From positions 1-44,005 of the forward strand of contig JANWVL010000079.1 of assembly GCA_025056655.1 (NCBI GenBank): a stretch of DNA of 44,005 nucleotides. The letters run 5' to 3'. Shown piece after piece: positions 28,815-38,292 of the stretch (positions are counted from its first letter, which is position 1; each line of letters begins with the position of its first letter). The translations under genes were made by a program, and so were the position numbers. The DNA comes from Candidatus Methylacidiphilales bacterium (lineage in GTDB: Bacteria; Verrucomicrobiota; Verrucomicrobiia; Methylacidiphilales; JANWVL01). A model generated the notes under the pieces. It was not told where the DNA came from. It saw only the letters and a program-made list of their open reading frames with translations, and did not search any database.

Positions 28815-30568
28815 CGACGACATGCTGGAGCTAAGGGCTGGAGGGAGGCGTCAGTGGTGTAAATTTTGGGCGTGGGAGTGTTTTGCCAATCGGTGATGTG
28901 GATGCAAGGGGCGTCGTGGTAGGTGTCCCAGCTTAGTGTGCCAATGAGGGAGAAATTTTCGGGTGGCGCTGGGCGATGAGCTTGGCCGAAGGCAAGGGCA
29001 TGGAGCTCGCCATGGTGGGTTTTGATGAAGAGTTTGAGGTGGTTGCGGCCGAAGGTCTGTGGGGGGCGAGATTGGTGGATGTTACGGAGGAGGAAGATAG
29101 GCTCGGGATTGTCGCGCCCGAATGGGCGGAGGGTAGCGATTTCGTGGTATAATTCCTCTGTGACTTCGTCGGGTCGGAGTTCAGCTGAGATTTTAATTTC
29201 TTCTTGTAGGTGCTCGGGTGATAGTTGTGAGCGGGTCCAAGCTTCAAAGGCTTCTTTGAAGGCGTGGAGATTGCTTTCGTGTAAGGTGAGTCCTGCGGCG
29301 TATTCGTGGCCTCCAAATCCTGTGAGGTAGCTAGAGCAAGCGCGTAGTCCCTCGACTAAGCTGCAACCTTTAATGCCACGGCCACTGCCTTTGCCCATGC
29401 CTTCTTCGTCAAAGCCGATTACGAAGGTGGGGCGGTAGTAGAGGCGTTGTATGCGAGCGGCGACGATACCGATGATGCCGATGTGCCAGCCGCGAGAACC
29501 TAGCACGATGCTGTAGTCGCGGTCGGGATCGAATTCGGCTTCGAGTTTTTGTAAGGCTTCTTCGATGATGGTCGCTTCAGCGGATTGTCGTTGGCGGTTG
29601 TGGAGGTCGAGCTCTTGAGCAATTTTTTCGGCGCGGTGATAATCCTCTGTGAGTAAGAGCTCGAGGGAGAGGATGGCATCGGCCATGCGGCCGCTTGCAT
29701 TGAGGCGTGGACCAATGCGGAAGCCGATGTCATCGGGCTCGGGGGCATCATCGATGCGGCAGATGTCCATGAGGGCGCGGAGGCCGAGGTTGCGGGTTTG
29801 GGCGAGTTGTTGGAGGCCACGGTGGACGATGATGCGATTTTCGCCTATTAGGGGGACGATGTCGGCGATGGTGCCTGTGGCGGCGAGATCGAGGAAAGAT
29901 TTAAGATCTAAGTTTTCCCGATGTCTGGGTGAGAGCTTGAGGAGGCCATGACAGACTTTGAAAGTGAGTCCGGCCGTGCAAAGATACTCGAGTCGGCCGT
30001 CGCGGTGTGGATTGACAAGGATTGATGGGGAGGGGAGTTGGGGGGGGAGCTCGTGGTGGTCGATGATGATGACGTCGATGCCTTTTTGGGCGAGCCAGGA
30101 GACTTCTTTGTGTGAGGTGGTGCCGCAATCTAGCGCGATAAGGAGATTGGGGCGATGTTCTTGAATGCAGCGCTCAAGCGCGGACTGGCTTAGCCCGTAG
30201 CCTTCGTTTATACGGTGGGGGAGGAAGTATCGGGGGTTGCCTCCTTGTGCGCGCAAGCAGCGAGTGAGGATGGTGGTAGAGGTGATGCCATCGACGTCGT
30301 AATCGCCGTAGAGAGTGATGCGTTCGTTCTTGGCAAGGGCTTGGGTGATGCGGCGGACTGCACGCTCGAGATCGGTGATTAGAAAAGGATCAGAAAGATC
30401 TTGAAGGCGTGGATTGAGGAAACGAGAGGCGGACGCAGGGGTATGGTGGCCGAGCTGAAGAAGGAGTTGTGCAAGGGTGGGGGAGATGTTTAGTTGCCTT
30501 GCTAAGGGTAGAGTGTCGGGATGTGTTTTGGCTAGGCTCCAGCGAGCTTGCCGAATGGGTGTGGGCAT
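28811..30568 (-). CDS. recJ: Single-stranded-DNA-specific exonuclease RecJ
   Basis: 585 aa. RecJ degrades single-stranded DNA 5' to 3' in recombination and repair. DHH-family motifs are present: YGDYDVDGITSTTIL (motif I), ALDCGTTS (motif II), IIDHHELP (motif III) and LDLAATGTIADIVPL (motif IV). The DHHA1 part has GRGIKGCSLVEGL and TGFGGHEYAAGL, followed by an OB-fold end (LRPFGRDNPEPIF). All the metal ligands expected in these motifs are in place. It lies 30 bp after secDF and overlaps purH by 4 bp. Confidence 0.97.
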   Translation of the reverse strand: MPTPIRQARWSLAKTHPDTLPLARQLNISPTLAQLLLQLGHHTPASASRFLNPRLQDLSDPFLITDLERAVRRITQALAKNERITLYGDYDVDGITSTTILTRCLRAQGGNPRYFLPHRINEGYGLSQSALERCIQEHRPNLLIALDCGTTSHKEVSWLAQKGIDVIIIDHHELPPQLPSPSILVNPHRDGRLEYLCTAGLTFKVCHGLLKLSPRHRENLDLKSFLDLAATGTIADIVPLIGENRIIVHRGLQQLAQTRNLGLRALMDICRIDDAPEPDDIGFRIGPRLNASGRMADAILSLELLLTEDYHRAEKIAQELDLHNRQRQSAEATIIEEALQKLEAEFDPDRDYSIVLGSRGWHIGIIGIVAARIQRLYYRPTFVIGFDEEGMGKGSGRGIKGCSLVEGLRACSSYLTGFGGHEYAAGLTLHESNLHAFKEAFEAWTRSQLSPEHLQEEIKISAELRPDEVTEELYHEIATLRPFGRDNPEPIFLLRNIHQSRPPQTFGRNHLKLFIKTHHGELHALAFGQAHRPAPPENFSLIGTLSWDTYHDAPCIHITDWQNTPTPKIYTTDASLQPLAPACRR

Positions 30569-30598
30569 GGATTGGGGCGGTTTTAGAAAGCTTAGATT

Positions 30599-32974
30599 TT
30601 AGGAGGAAATAGGGGATGGAGTTGGATTGGAGGGAATTGGAATTCTTTTTGACGGCCGGAGCCAATAAATCAGTGCTGGAGCAAAAAGATGAGATGTGAA
30701 CATGCCAGTGAGAACACCGACGAGCATTGTGAGGGCGAAATTATGAATTATGCTACCGCCGAAGAAGAGAAGAGCGAGGATTGCAAGGACTAACGTGCCT
30801 CCTGTGATAAGGGTGCGGGCGAGTGTGAAATTGAGGCTTTCGTTTATGATATCTATCAACGATTCATTTTGCCTTAATTTCAGACCTTCGCGGATGCGAT
30901 CAAAAATGACGATTTTGTCGTTTATGGAGTAACCGGCGATCGTGAGGAAAGCGGCAATGAGAGGCATGTTGATTTCTACTCCGAGGCTTGCGATGATTAA
31001 AAAGGTCAAGGTTACATCGACAATTTGTCCGATTGTGGCGGCAAAGGCAAATGTCCAATTGTAGCGAATCATCGCGAATATGAGAATCCCGATCAGCCCG
31101 AAGCTTATGGATAGGATGGCGCGGTCTCGAAGCTCAGAGCCTACTACTGGACCCACTCGGTCGAGAGCTACTTTCTGTAACCCTGCTTCTGGAAATTGAT
31201 TTTGTAAGATCTGGAAAACTGCATCGCCGTTTTCGTAGCGTGTCTGAATGATAAAAAGGTTTTCTTCAGGGAAGGTAGAGATGTTTCCAGTGACTTCTTT
31301 TTTATCTTGAAGGGTCTTGCGGATGTCTTGGATGGGGATGGGTTGTTGGTAACGGATGGTGACCGCATCGCCACCGAGGAAATCTACTCCGTAGACGGAA
31401 GAGCCTTTTTGTTGATAGATGATGAAGGTTGCTAGAAACACGACGGCAAGAAAACCTGCCGAAAATAGGCGAAGGGAGAGGAAGTTGAGTTTTGGATTAT
31501 CGATAATCTGGAACATTGTGAGATGTTTGGGCTGAAATTTCGTGATGAGCCATTCCATGGCATTGCGTGTAACGATGAGAGCGGAGAAAAGATTAGCTAT
31601 AAGCCCCAGAGTCAAAGTTACAGCGAAGCCTTGAAGGGGGCCAGTTCCCAAAAAGATGAGGATTACGGCGGGAATCAACGTAGTGACGTTAGAATCAAAA
31701 ATAGCATTGAAAGCTCGCTCGAAGCCTGCGCGATAGGCGATCGGAATCGGAGTGCCGCGTTTGAGTTCATCTCGAATGCGCTCGTAAATCAGGACGTTGG
31801 CATCCACTGCCATGCCAATAGTCAAGATGATACCCGCGATCCCCGGTAGCGTGAGGGTGAATTGGAATTGGGCGAGAAACCCCAACAGCAGAAAGATGTT
31901 TATCGCTAGAGCTATCACGGAAATTATGCCAAGAAGATGATAATACAGAACCATGAACCCCACGACTGAGACAGAAGCGATTATTCCAGCACGTATTCCC
32001 CCCTCAATCGAGTCTGTGCCTAATGTGGCATCAATTGCACGTTCTTCGAGAATTTTTACGGGTGTCTCCAGGGGGTTTTCCAACACGCTGGCCACCTCTT
32101 CAGCCTCCTGGGGAGTCATGCCGCCGCCTGAAATCACGGCTTGTCCAAAGATTGCTTGATTGATAACCGGTGCGCTGCGCACCTCTCCGTCTAGCACGAT
32201 GGCTAGGCGATTGCCGATATTTTCGGATGTGAGTTTACCGAAAGCTGCTTTGCCCTCTTCTGTGAATTCAATTGCTACATTTGCTCGGCCTATTTCATCA
32301 AAGGTGCGGTAGGCTTGCGCAACAGCTTTACCGGTTAAGTCAGGTTTACGTTTCACCACGATTTTCTCTCGCACTTCGTTCCCCTGTCGATCGCGTTCCA
32401 CAAAGTCCAATATCTCATAGTCCAGTGGCGGACGCGTGCCGTTCTCCTTAAATTCTCTGATTAACTCTTCATTTTCGGGGTGCACCAACCGAAACTCAAG
32501 CTTCGCTACCCGCGAGAGCTGTTGACGAGCAGCAGCTTTGTTTTCCTCAGACAAGCCGGGGATTTGAACGCTAATCCGATTCGTCCCGACAGGTTGAATA
32601 ATCGGCTCCGTCAGCCCAAAATTATCCACGCGCTTACGAATCACTTCCACAGCTTGATTCAGTGCCGCCTCAGACGGTGTGCCATCGAGGCCAATTAAAA
32701 ACGCTGTTCCGCCCTTCAGATCCAAACCCAATCTTATATTTTTATCGATGGGAAATAACGATAGCCCACAACATGCCGCGATGCTCAAAATACAAGCCAG
32801 CCCCACTCGCAAGCGAGTCTCCATTTCATCTGTAGCAAGATACCAAATCAAAAAAACTAAGAAACCTATCGCCGTTAAAAAAAGTAAAGCTGTGTGCATG
32901 GAAGTTATGGAGTTCGTTAAAGCAAGAAAAATAGGTAAGCTCCACAAAAAAGTCATCAGCGAAAATTTAAGCAC
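30599..32974 (-). CDS. secDF: Protein-export membrane protein SecD-SecF fusion
   Basis: 791 aa joining SecD and SecF in one chain. SecDF uses the proton motive force to help SecYEG pull proteins through the inner membrane. The SecD half shows LGLDLKGGTAFLIGL, the periplasmic P1 domain and the motif TIGMAVDANVLIYERIRDE. The SecF half has VDFLGGDAVTIRY, RYNWTFAFAATIGQIVDV and TIAGYSINDKIVIFDRIRE. The N-terminus has one or two extra hydrophobic segments before the normal first SecD helix. A GTG start at 32974 follows one base after the MFS stop and has AGGAGAAGGGG upstream; ATGs at 32956 and 32899 are alternatives, the last giving a more usual length. It sits in the middle of the six-gene run. 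Confidence 0.95.
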   Translation of the reverse strand: MLKFSLMTFLWSLPIFLALTNSITSMHTALLFLTAIGFLVFLIWYLATDEMETRLRVGLACILSIAACCGLSLFPIDKNIRLGLDLKGGTAFLIGLDGTPSEAALNQAVEVIRKRVDNFGLTEPIIQPVGTNRISVQIPGLSEENKAAARQQLSRVAKLEFRLVHPENEELIREFKENGTRPPLDYEILDFVERDRQGNEVREKIVVKRKPDLTGKAVAQAYRTFDEIGRANVAIEFTEEGKAAFGKLTSENIGNRLAIVLDGEVRSAPVINQAIFGQAVISGGGMTPQEAEEVASVLENPLETPVKILEERAIDATLGTDSIEGGIRAGIIASVSVVGFMVLYYHLLGIISVIALAINIFLLLGFLAQFQFTLTLPGIAGIILTIGMAVDANVLIYERIRDELKRGTPIPIAYRAGFERAFNAIFDSNVTTLIPAVILIFLGTGPLQGFAVTLTLGLIANLFSALIVTRNAMEWLITKFQPKHLTMFQIIDNPKLNFLSLRLFSAGFLAVVFLATFIIYQQKGSSVYGVDFLGGDAVTIRYQQPIPIQDIRKTLQDKKEVTGNISTFPEENLFIIQTRYENGDAVFQILQNQFPEAGLQKVALDRVGPVVGSELRDRAILSISFGLIGILIFAMIRYNWTFAFAATIGQIVDVTLTFLIIASLGVEINMPLIAAFLTIAGYSINDKIVIFDRIREGLKLRQNESLIDIINESLNFTLARTLITGGTLVLAILALLFFGGSIIHNFALTMLVGVLTGMFTSHLFAPALIYWLRPSKRIPIPSNPTPSPISS

Positions 32975-32975
32975 T

Positions 32976-34202
32976 TCACCCCTTCTCCTGTTTTGCCTTT
33001 CCAGGTTGCCATATAATTAACAAGCATAACCCCAGCCCAAACCCAGCTAAAGGCACAATCAAAGCCCCTCGCAAGCTCCACAGGCTAGCCACTTCGCTAA
33101 AAAGCGGCAGAAAAACAACAGGCGCCAACTTCCCCGCGCATCCCCAAAATCCAAAAACCCTCCCCGCCTCGTCCCCCCTCGTAAAACGACTCAACGCCGC
33201 GCGCACCCCCGTCTGCACGCCACCAATTCCATACCCAGCGCAAGCCGCCACCCCATAAAACATCTCCACACTCCTCACCCCATAACACCCCACCACTGTC
33301 CCGCACCACAACACCAGCGTGCCGATCAACGTCACCCTCCACCCCCACCGATCCTGCATCCACCCCGTCACCAGCGCCCCTAAGATCGCCGCAAATTGCA
33401 AAGCCATAAACATCACCGTCAACTCCCCCCGCCCCATCCCAAGCTCAGCCTCGGCAAAAATGCTAGAAAAATAAACCACCGTCGCCAACCCACCACTGAT
33501 CATAAAAAAAACAACCAACATCCAACGAATCTCCCCCGACTCCTTCAGCGGTCGGATCAACTCATCCCACCGCGCCCTCACATTCAGACCTCCCCCCCTC
33601 TCCGCTCGCCTCACTCCGCGCTCCCTCAAAATCAAAAACGTCGGCAGACTCGCCAACGCAAAAAAAATCCCCGTCAACACAAACGCCCACACCTCATCCT
33701 CACACTGCCGCGCAAGTATCAAGCTCAACAATCCCCCCACATAACCAATCCCCCACCCGTAAGACGAAATCCGCCCCACATTCTCCCGCGTCGAAATCTC
33801 CGGCAAAAAACTCGCCACAAAATTCTCCCCGATCAAAAAAGCCACATTCGCCAACACAAACAACCCCAACCCCCACAACCACGCCTCCGCCGAAATCCAC
33901 CCCAGCGCCACCGTCCCACCCACACACACCACCGTGCTTCCCAACAAAAACGCCTTCTTACACCCCGCACGATCCGCCCACAAACCCAACCACGGCCCCA
34001 GCACCACCACCAATCCATTCGCCACCGCCCCTCCCCACCCCCACAACCGCTGCCCCACCTCAACACTCGGAGCCAACGCATTCACAAAATACACCGGAAA
34101 CAACACCGTCACCATCACCGTCGTAAACGACGAATTCGCAAAATCAAAAAAAGCCCACGCCACCACCTCCCGCCGCCGCACCATTCCAGCCTCTGCTTTC
34201 AT
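32976..34202 (-). CDS. MFS transporter, UMF1/Atg22-like family
   Basis: 408 aa with about 12 hydrophobic helices and a short charged loop in the middle (RERGVRRAERGG). The opening AWAFFDFANSSFTTVMVTVLFPVYF is the hallmark of the UMF1/Atg22-like branch of the major facilitator superfamily, and GPWLGLWADRAGCKKAFLLG is the usual loop 2-3 motif. The transported substrate is unknown; relatives have been linked to amino-acid efflux in yeast, which cannot be carried over. It starts with an ATGA overlap on the DUF971 gene and ends one base before the secDF start. Codons are very G-rich in third positions. Confidence 0.88.
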   Translation of the reverse strand: MKAEAGMVRRREVVAWAFFDFANSSFTTVMVTVLFPVYFVNALAPSVEVGQRLWGWGGAVANGLVVVLGPWLGLWADRAGCKKAFLLGSTVVCVGGTVALGWISAEAWLWGLGLFVLANVAFLIGENFVASFLPEISTRENVGRISSYGWGIGYVGGLLSLILARQCEDEVWAFVLTGIFFALASLPTFLILRERGVRRAERGGGLNVRARWDELIRPLKESGEIRWMLVVFFMISGGLATVVYFSSIFAEAELGMGRGELTVMFMALQFAAILGALVTGWMQDRWGWRVTLIGTLVLWCGTVVGCYGVRSVEMFYGVAACAGYGIGGVQTGVRAALSRFTRGDEAGRVFGFWGCAGKLAPVVFLPLFSEVASLWSLRGALIVPLAGFGLGLCLLIIWQPGKAKQEKG

Positions 34203-34543
34203 CCCCCCACCTCGTCCCTCTGAGCCCCCTCCACACGCTTCGCCAGCTCACGCAAATAACTAAAACTATACAACCCCGTCTCGTGCCCATCCCCCCACAT
34301 CAACTGCAACGCATAATTTCCCACCCTCCGCCACCCCCTCAACACAAAACCTTCAGCGCCCACCTCCCGTCGCGAAACCAAAAGCCCCTGCCCCCTCACA
34401 TCCGGCTCACCCCTACACACCGCACAAGGACAATGCCTCCGCAAAAATTCCCCCTCAAAATAACTCTCCCAGCCATCAGACCACGCAACCGCCACCCCCC
34501 CAGCACACTCAGCCACAGCAACAACATCCACACCCGCACTCAT
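34199..34543 (-). CDS. DUF971 protein (gamma-butyrobetaine hydroxylase-like N-terminal domain)
   Basis: 114 aa from the ATG at 34543, with a GGGGGG stretch just upstream; a longer in-frame ORF to 34642 lacks family similarity. The DUF971 pattern is clear: SDGWESYFEGEFLRRHCPCAVC with RGE, then LQLMWGDGHETGLYSFSYLRELA. The CPC..C cysteines plus the WGDGH histidine resemble the metal-binding arrangement of the family. Related small proteins have been linked to iron-sulfur handling, but the role is not settled. It is the first gene of the six-gene run and overlaps the MFS gene by 4 bp. Confidence 0.85.
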   Translation of the reverse strand: MSAGVDVVAVAECAGGVAVAWSDGWESYFEGEFLRRHCPCAVCRGEPDVRGQGLLVSRREVGAEGFVLRGWRRVGNYALQLMWGDGHETGLYSFSYLRELAKRVEGAQRDEVGG

Positions 34544-34728
34544 ACCCCCCACAAACTGCCGCCCCGCCAAAAAAAGTTCAACAAAATCACAAAAATAATT
34601 TGCGAAACTGACAATCCTATGAGATTTTAACGAATACCCCAACTATGTCACCAAACCCCAAAAAATAAATCATCCCAACACAAATCAAAAAAAATTCTAA
34701 CCCCCCTACAGTAAGCCTTCTAACTCCT
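34544..34728. promoter_or_regulatory. AT-rich divergent region between DUF971 operon and GH57 gene
   Basis: 185 bp with many A-runs, clearly different from the C-rich coding DNA on both sides. It must hold the promoter of the six-gene minus-strand run and that of the GH57 gene. I could not pick out convincing -35/-10 pairs. Confidence 0.4.
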
Positions 34729-37700
34729 ATGACTCCGCCAACCCCACACCATCCCCTCAAAACCCTCCTCAACCCAATACTCACCCTCCTCACCCTCACC
34801 ATCCTATCCCCAACTCTTGCCCCAACCCAAACCGTCTGGGTCTCCCGCTTCTGGCACAACCACCAACCCATCTACTGGCCAGAATGGAACACCAATGGCT
34901 CCCAAACCAACCGCGTCCAATACGCCTGGGACTCCATCGTCCTCAAGCCCACCCAAACCTACCCCAACAGCACCGCCCAACATCCCGAAAACAACCTCGT
35001 CGAAATCTTCAGCAACGCCGACCGCGTCGCCGCCTACCAAGGCCGCCCCCGCGATGCCCTCCAAAACATCAACTCCGCAGGCGGCTTCGCCATGAGCTAC
35101 TCCGGCTCCCTCATCGACAACGTCCGCCAACTCGCCGCCCACAACCAACTCGGCTACGGCCCAGGCTGGTGGGACGGCAACCGCCAAGCCCGCGGCTGGT
35201 CCACCCCCTCAGGCTCCCCGCGCCTCGACCTCGTCGGATTCACCTACCACCACTCCCTCGGAGCCGTCCTCCCCAAATCCGTATTCCGAAAAGAAATCCA
35301 ACTCTTCAAACAAGCCTGGTGGAAAGCCTGGAACGGCAACATGGACCTCTCCGACCACTCAAAGGGCTTCTTCCCCACCGAAATGGCCTTCACCATACCC
35401 ATGATCGACGTTCTTGTCGACGAAGGCTACCAATGGGTCATCGTAGCCAGTCACCATCTCTCCCGCACCTGTCCTACCTACTTTGACCCATCAAGAATCA
35501 ACCCACCCAGCAAATTCGACATCAAATACTCACCCCCCAACAAAGCCGACCTCCTCGGCCCCTCCCCCACCACAGGCTGGTGGTTCGGCGAGCCCAACCC
35601 CGGCCAAGCCGCATGGAACGTCTCCCCCTTCGCCTATCAACTCCACCGCGCCAAATACGTCAACCCCGCCACCGGCCAAGAAAAATCCATCATCCTCGTC
35701 CCCTCAGACGACGTCCTCTCCTACCGCTATGGCTATGCCAACGAAGGCATCTCCAAAATCCAAAACCACATCGCCCCCTTCGCCACCGACCCCAACCGCC
35801 CCGCCATCGTCCTTCCTGCCACCGACGGCGACAACGCCTGGGGCGGTGGATACGACTCCTGGATGGTCGCCACCCCACAACTCTTCTCCAACTCCCAATC
35901 CGCAGGTTACAAGATCACCACTATCCAAGACATGGTGAACCAAAAACCACCCCCCCCAGGCCAATTCGTTCACATCGAAGCCGGCTCTTGGATATTCCCC
36001 GAAATGTGTTACGGCTCACCCTATTTTCTCAAGTGGATCGAGCCACCTCTTAAGTCCGGGTCGCCCACGGCTTACCCGAACACTATCGTTGATCTTGAGA
36101 CACCTGGCTTCGCCCTCAAATTCTGGAGCTGGGCGGCTGTCGTCACTGGCGCCAACTGGGTTGAAACCGCCGAGCAAATCTGGAAAGGCGACGGCGGCAC
36201 CGTCGAAGCCTGGAAAATACAAGCCCCATACGACTGGCACGGCCCCTACACAAATCCCAACATAGTCGAATTAGCCTGGCACATCTACCTCAAAGGGCTT
36301 GACTCCGGCTTCAACTACTACGGCGGACTCGGCAATGACGACGAAGTCAAACCCTCCCTCGCCACCCTCCGCGCCATACAAAAACTCGAGCCCTACATCA
36401 ACGCCAACCTCCACAAAGACCAGACCCCCCCCACCGTCTTCTACCCTCAACGATTCCCATGGAATCCCGGTGGCTGGACTTTTGGATGGTTTAACCCCGT
36501 TCCCGGCAACAGCAACTACCTCAAAAAAATGAACTCCGAGTTCTACATCTGGACGCATGTTTACGACGTCTCCGGAGTCCAATCCGTCAACCTCAAAATC
36601 CGCATGGACAATGATGGCGTCAACACCCTCGCCAACAACCAAAACGAGACCTATGCCGGCGGCCCTGACGTCGGCCCCTGGATAACCATCCCCATGACCA
36701 AACGCACACTGCCTCGCACACGAGCTGAGCTCAACGCTGCCGCCAACAACGCACAAATCAACTACTTCATCGAACTCCCCCCCGGCAAACTCGCCGACTA
36801 CTACTACGCCAAAATCCACGACGGAAACGTCCCCAACTTCCGAGGCAAACTCTTCGACTACTACATCGAAGCCACCGACACCAAAGGCAACATAGCCCGC
36901 ACCGACATCCAACACGTCTTCGTCGAAGACGATGGCAACACCCCCACAATCCCCGCCACACCCACCAACCTCCAATCCACAACCCCCTCTGCCACACAAG
37001 TCAATCTCACCTGGAACGCTGTCCCCGGCGCCACACAATACGAAGTCAAACGCAACAACGTCCTCGTCGCCACAGTCACAACCAACAGCTACAACGACAC
37101 CAACCTCATCCCACAAACCCAATACTGCTACACCGTCGCCGCAAAAAATACGGCCGGCACCTCCCCCGACTCTGCACCACACTGCGTCACCACACCCGCA
37201 GCCGTTCCACCCCCCACGCCCACGGGTCTCACGGCTACAGCACAAAATCACACAACTGTCATCATCACATGGACAGCCACTCCAGGCGCCGCTCACTACA
37301 CCCTACGCCGCAACGGCAACATCATCGCCAGCAACCTCACAAACACAACCTTCACCGACACCGGTCTCTCACCCCTCACAACCTACTCATACACCCTCCA
37401 AGCACACAACATCTACGGCAACTCTGCTCAAACGGCTCCCGTCACCGTCACAACTCCCTCAGCCCCCATCAACTTCAACATGGATGGCCAATTCGAACAC
37501 CCAAACTACCTCATCGCCGATAACGGCATGCGCCTCTATGCCGCCGTCCGTGGCACCAAACTTTACGTCGCCACTTGGGCCACAGGAGCCTCTCCAAGCT
37601 CAAACGATCACTTCATCTATATCTCCGACTCCCTACTCTCTTCAGCCACCACACCCGCAGTCTGGGCTAAAGCAGGACAAATTGCCATTCCACCCAACAA

Positions 37701-38247
37701 GCCTTACCTCGCCGGCGAGGGCACGAACAACTACCGTGCATGGTTCAATGCTGGCACCACACACCAAAGCGCTGAAGGCACTGGCCCACAAGCTCTAGAG
37801 GGAGTCATCGATCTGGTGGAGGCCTTCGGTCAAGTCCCGCAAAACCTTTACTTTGCAGCCGTTGCATACGGCAACCCCGACGGTGCCGGCATCGCAGCCC
37901 AAGTCCCAGCAGGAAACGGCAACAACAACCTCGAGCCAAACGAATGGCTCCACATGCCCACAGTAGCCTTACGCGACGAAAATGCAGATTTCATCTTTGA
38001 TCGCCTCGATCCAGAGCGCGATTTCGTGATCCAACACACGATCACCGCATCCGGAAACCTCCAGCTCACCTTCAACACATTCCCCGGTCGCACCTACCAA
38101 GTCCAACACTCCCTAAATCTAACAACCTGGACCGACATAGGCACCCCCATCACAGCAGGCCCCGGAGAAATCACAAAAACCTTCACCCACACCGCTGCCG
38201 TCAACAACCATCAACGAAGCTTCTACCGCATACGCCTCAACCCATAA
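34729..38247 (+). CDS. Secreted GH57-like glycoside hydrolase with two Fn3 domains
   Basis: 1172 aa. A Leu/Thr-rich signal sequence spans about residues 10-33. The catalytic domain opens with the GH57 motif HNHQP (H43-P47). E218 in GFFPTEMAF fits the nucleophile and D366 in ATDGDNAW fits the general acid/base; the usual DGEN reads DGDN. GH57 enzymes act on alpha-glucans (amylase, pullulanase, branching types), but the specificity here is unknown. Two Fn3-like domains follow (about 742-826 and 827-915), then a domain resembling a carbohydrate- or substrate-binding module (about 920-1095). The C-terminal module (RTYQVQHSLNLTTWTDIG ... RSFYRI) is typical of secreted verrucomicrobial proteins. 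It is transcribed alone, and its third codon positions are extremely C-rich. Confidence 0.82.
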   Translation: MTPPTPHHPLKTLLNPILTLLTLTILSPTLAPTQTVWVSRFWHNHQPIYWPEWNTNGSQTNRVQYAWDSIVLKPTQTYPNSTAQHPENNLVEIFSNADRVAAYQGRPRDALQNINSAGGFAMSYSGSLIDNVRQLAAHNQLGYGPGWWDGNRQARGWSTPSGSPRLDLVGFTYHHSLGAVLPKSVFRKEIQLFKQAWWKAWNGNMDLSDHSKGFFPTEMAFTIPMIDVLVDEGYQWVIVASHHLSRTCPTYFDPSRINPPSKFDIKYSPPNKADLLGPSPTTGWWFGEPNPGQAAWNVSPFAYQLHRAKYVNPATGQEKSIILVPSDDVLSYRYGYANEGISKIQNHIAPFATDPNRPAIVLPATDGDNAWGGGYDSWMVATPQLFSNSQSAGYKITTIQDMVNQKPPPPGQFVHIEAGSWIFPEMCYGSPYFLKWIEPPLKSGSPTAYPNTIVDLETPGFALKFWSWAAVVTGANWVETAEQIWKGDGGTVEAWKIQAPYDWHGPYTNPNIVELAWHIYLKGLDSGFNYYGGLGNDDEVKPSLATLRAIQKLEPYINANLHKDQTPPTVFYPQRFPWNPGGWTFGWFNPVPGNSNYLKKMNSEFYIWTHVYDVSGVQSVNLKIRMDNDGVNTLANNQNETYAGGPDVGPWITIPMTKRTLPRTRAELNAAANNAQINYFIELPPGKLADYYYAKIHDGNVPNFRGKLFDYYIEATDTKGNIARTDIQHVFVEDDGNTPTIPATPTNLQSTTPSATQVNLTWNAVPGATQYEVKRNNVLVATVTTNSYNDTNLIPQTQYCYTVAAKNTAGTSPDSAPHCVTTPAAVPPPTPTGLTATAQNHTTVIITWTATPGAAHYTLRRNGNIIASNLTNTTFTDTGLSPLTTYSYTLQAHNIYGNSAQTAPVTVTTPSAPINFNMDGQFEHPNYLIADNGMRLYAAVRGTKLYVATWATGASPSSNDHFIYISDSLLSSATTPAVWAKAGQIAIPPNKPYLAGEGTNNYRAWFNAGTTHQSAEGTGPQALEGVIDLVEAFGQVPQNLYFAAVAYGNPDGAGIAAQVPAGNGNNNLEPNEWLHMPTVALRDENADFIFDRLDPERDFVIQHTITASGNLQLTFNTFPGRTYQVQHSLNLTTWTDIGTPITAGPGEITKTFTHTAAVNNHQRSFYRIRLNP

Positions 38248-38292
38248 GCCTTCACAGCAACACCCTTGCCGCTTCAAAAAAACTGCGCTTGC

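Noticed and set aside
33396-34223. Plus-strand 275-codon His/Pro/Arg-rich ORF
   Set aside because: Antisense to the MFS gene, produced by its extreme base bias; no domain pattern.
36271-37296. Minus-strand 341-codon Gly/Val/Asp-rich ORF
   Set aside because: Antisense to the GH57 gene and lacking any family signature.
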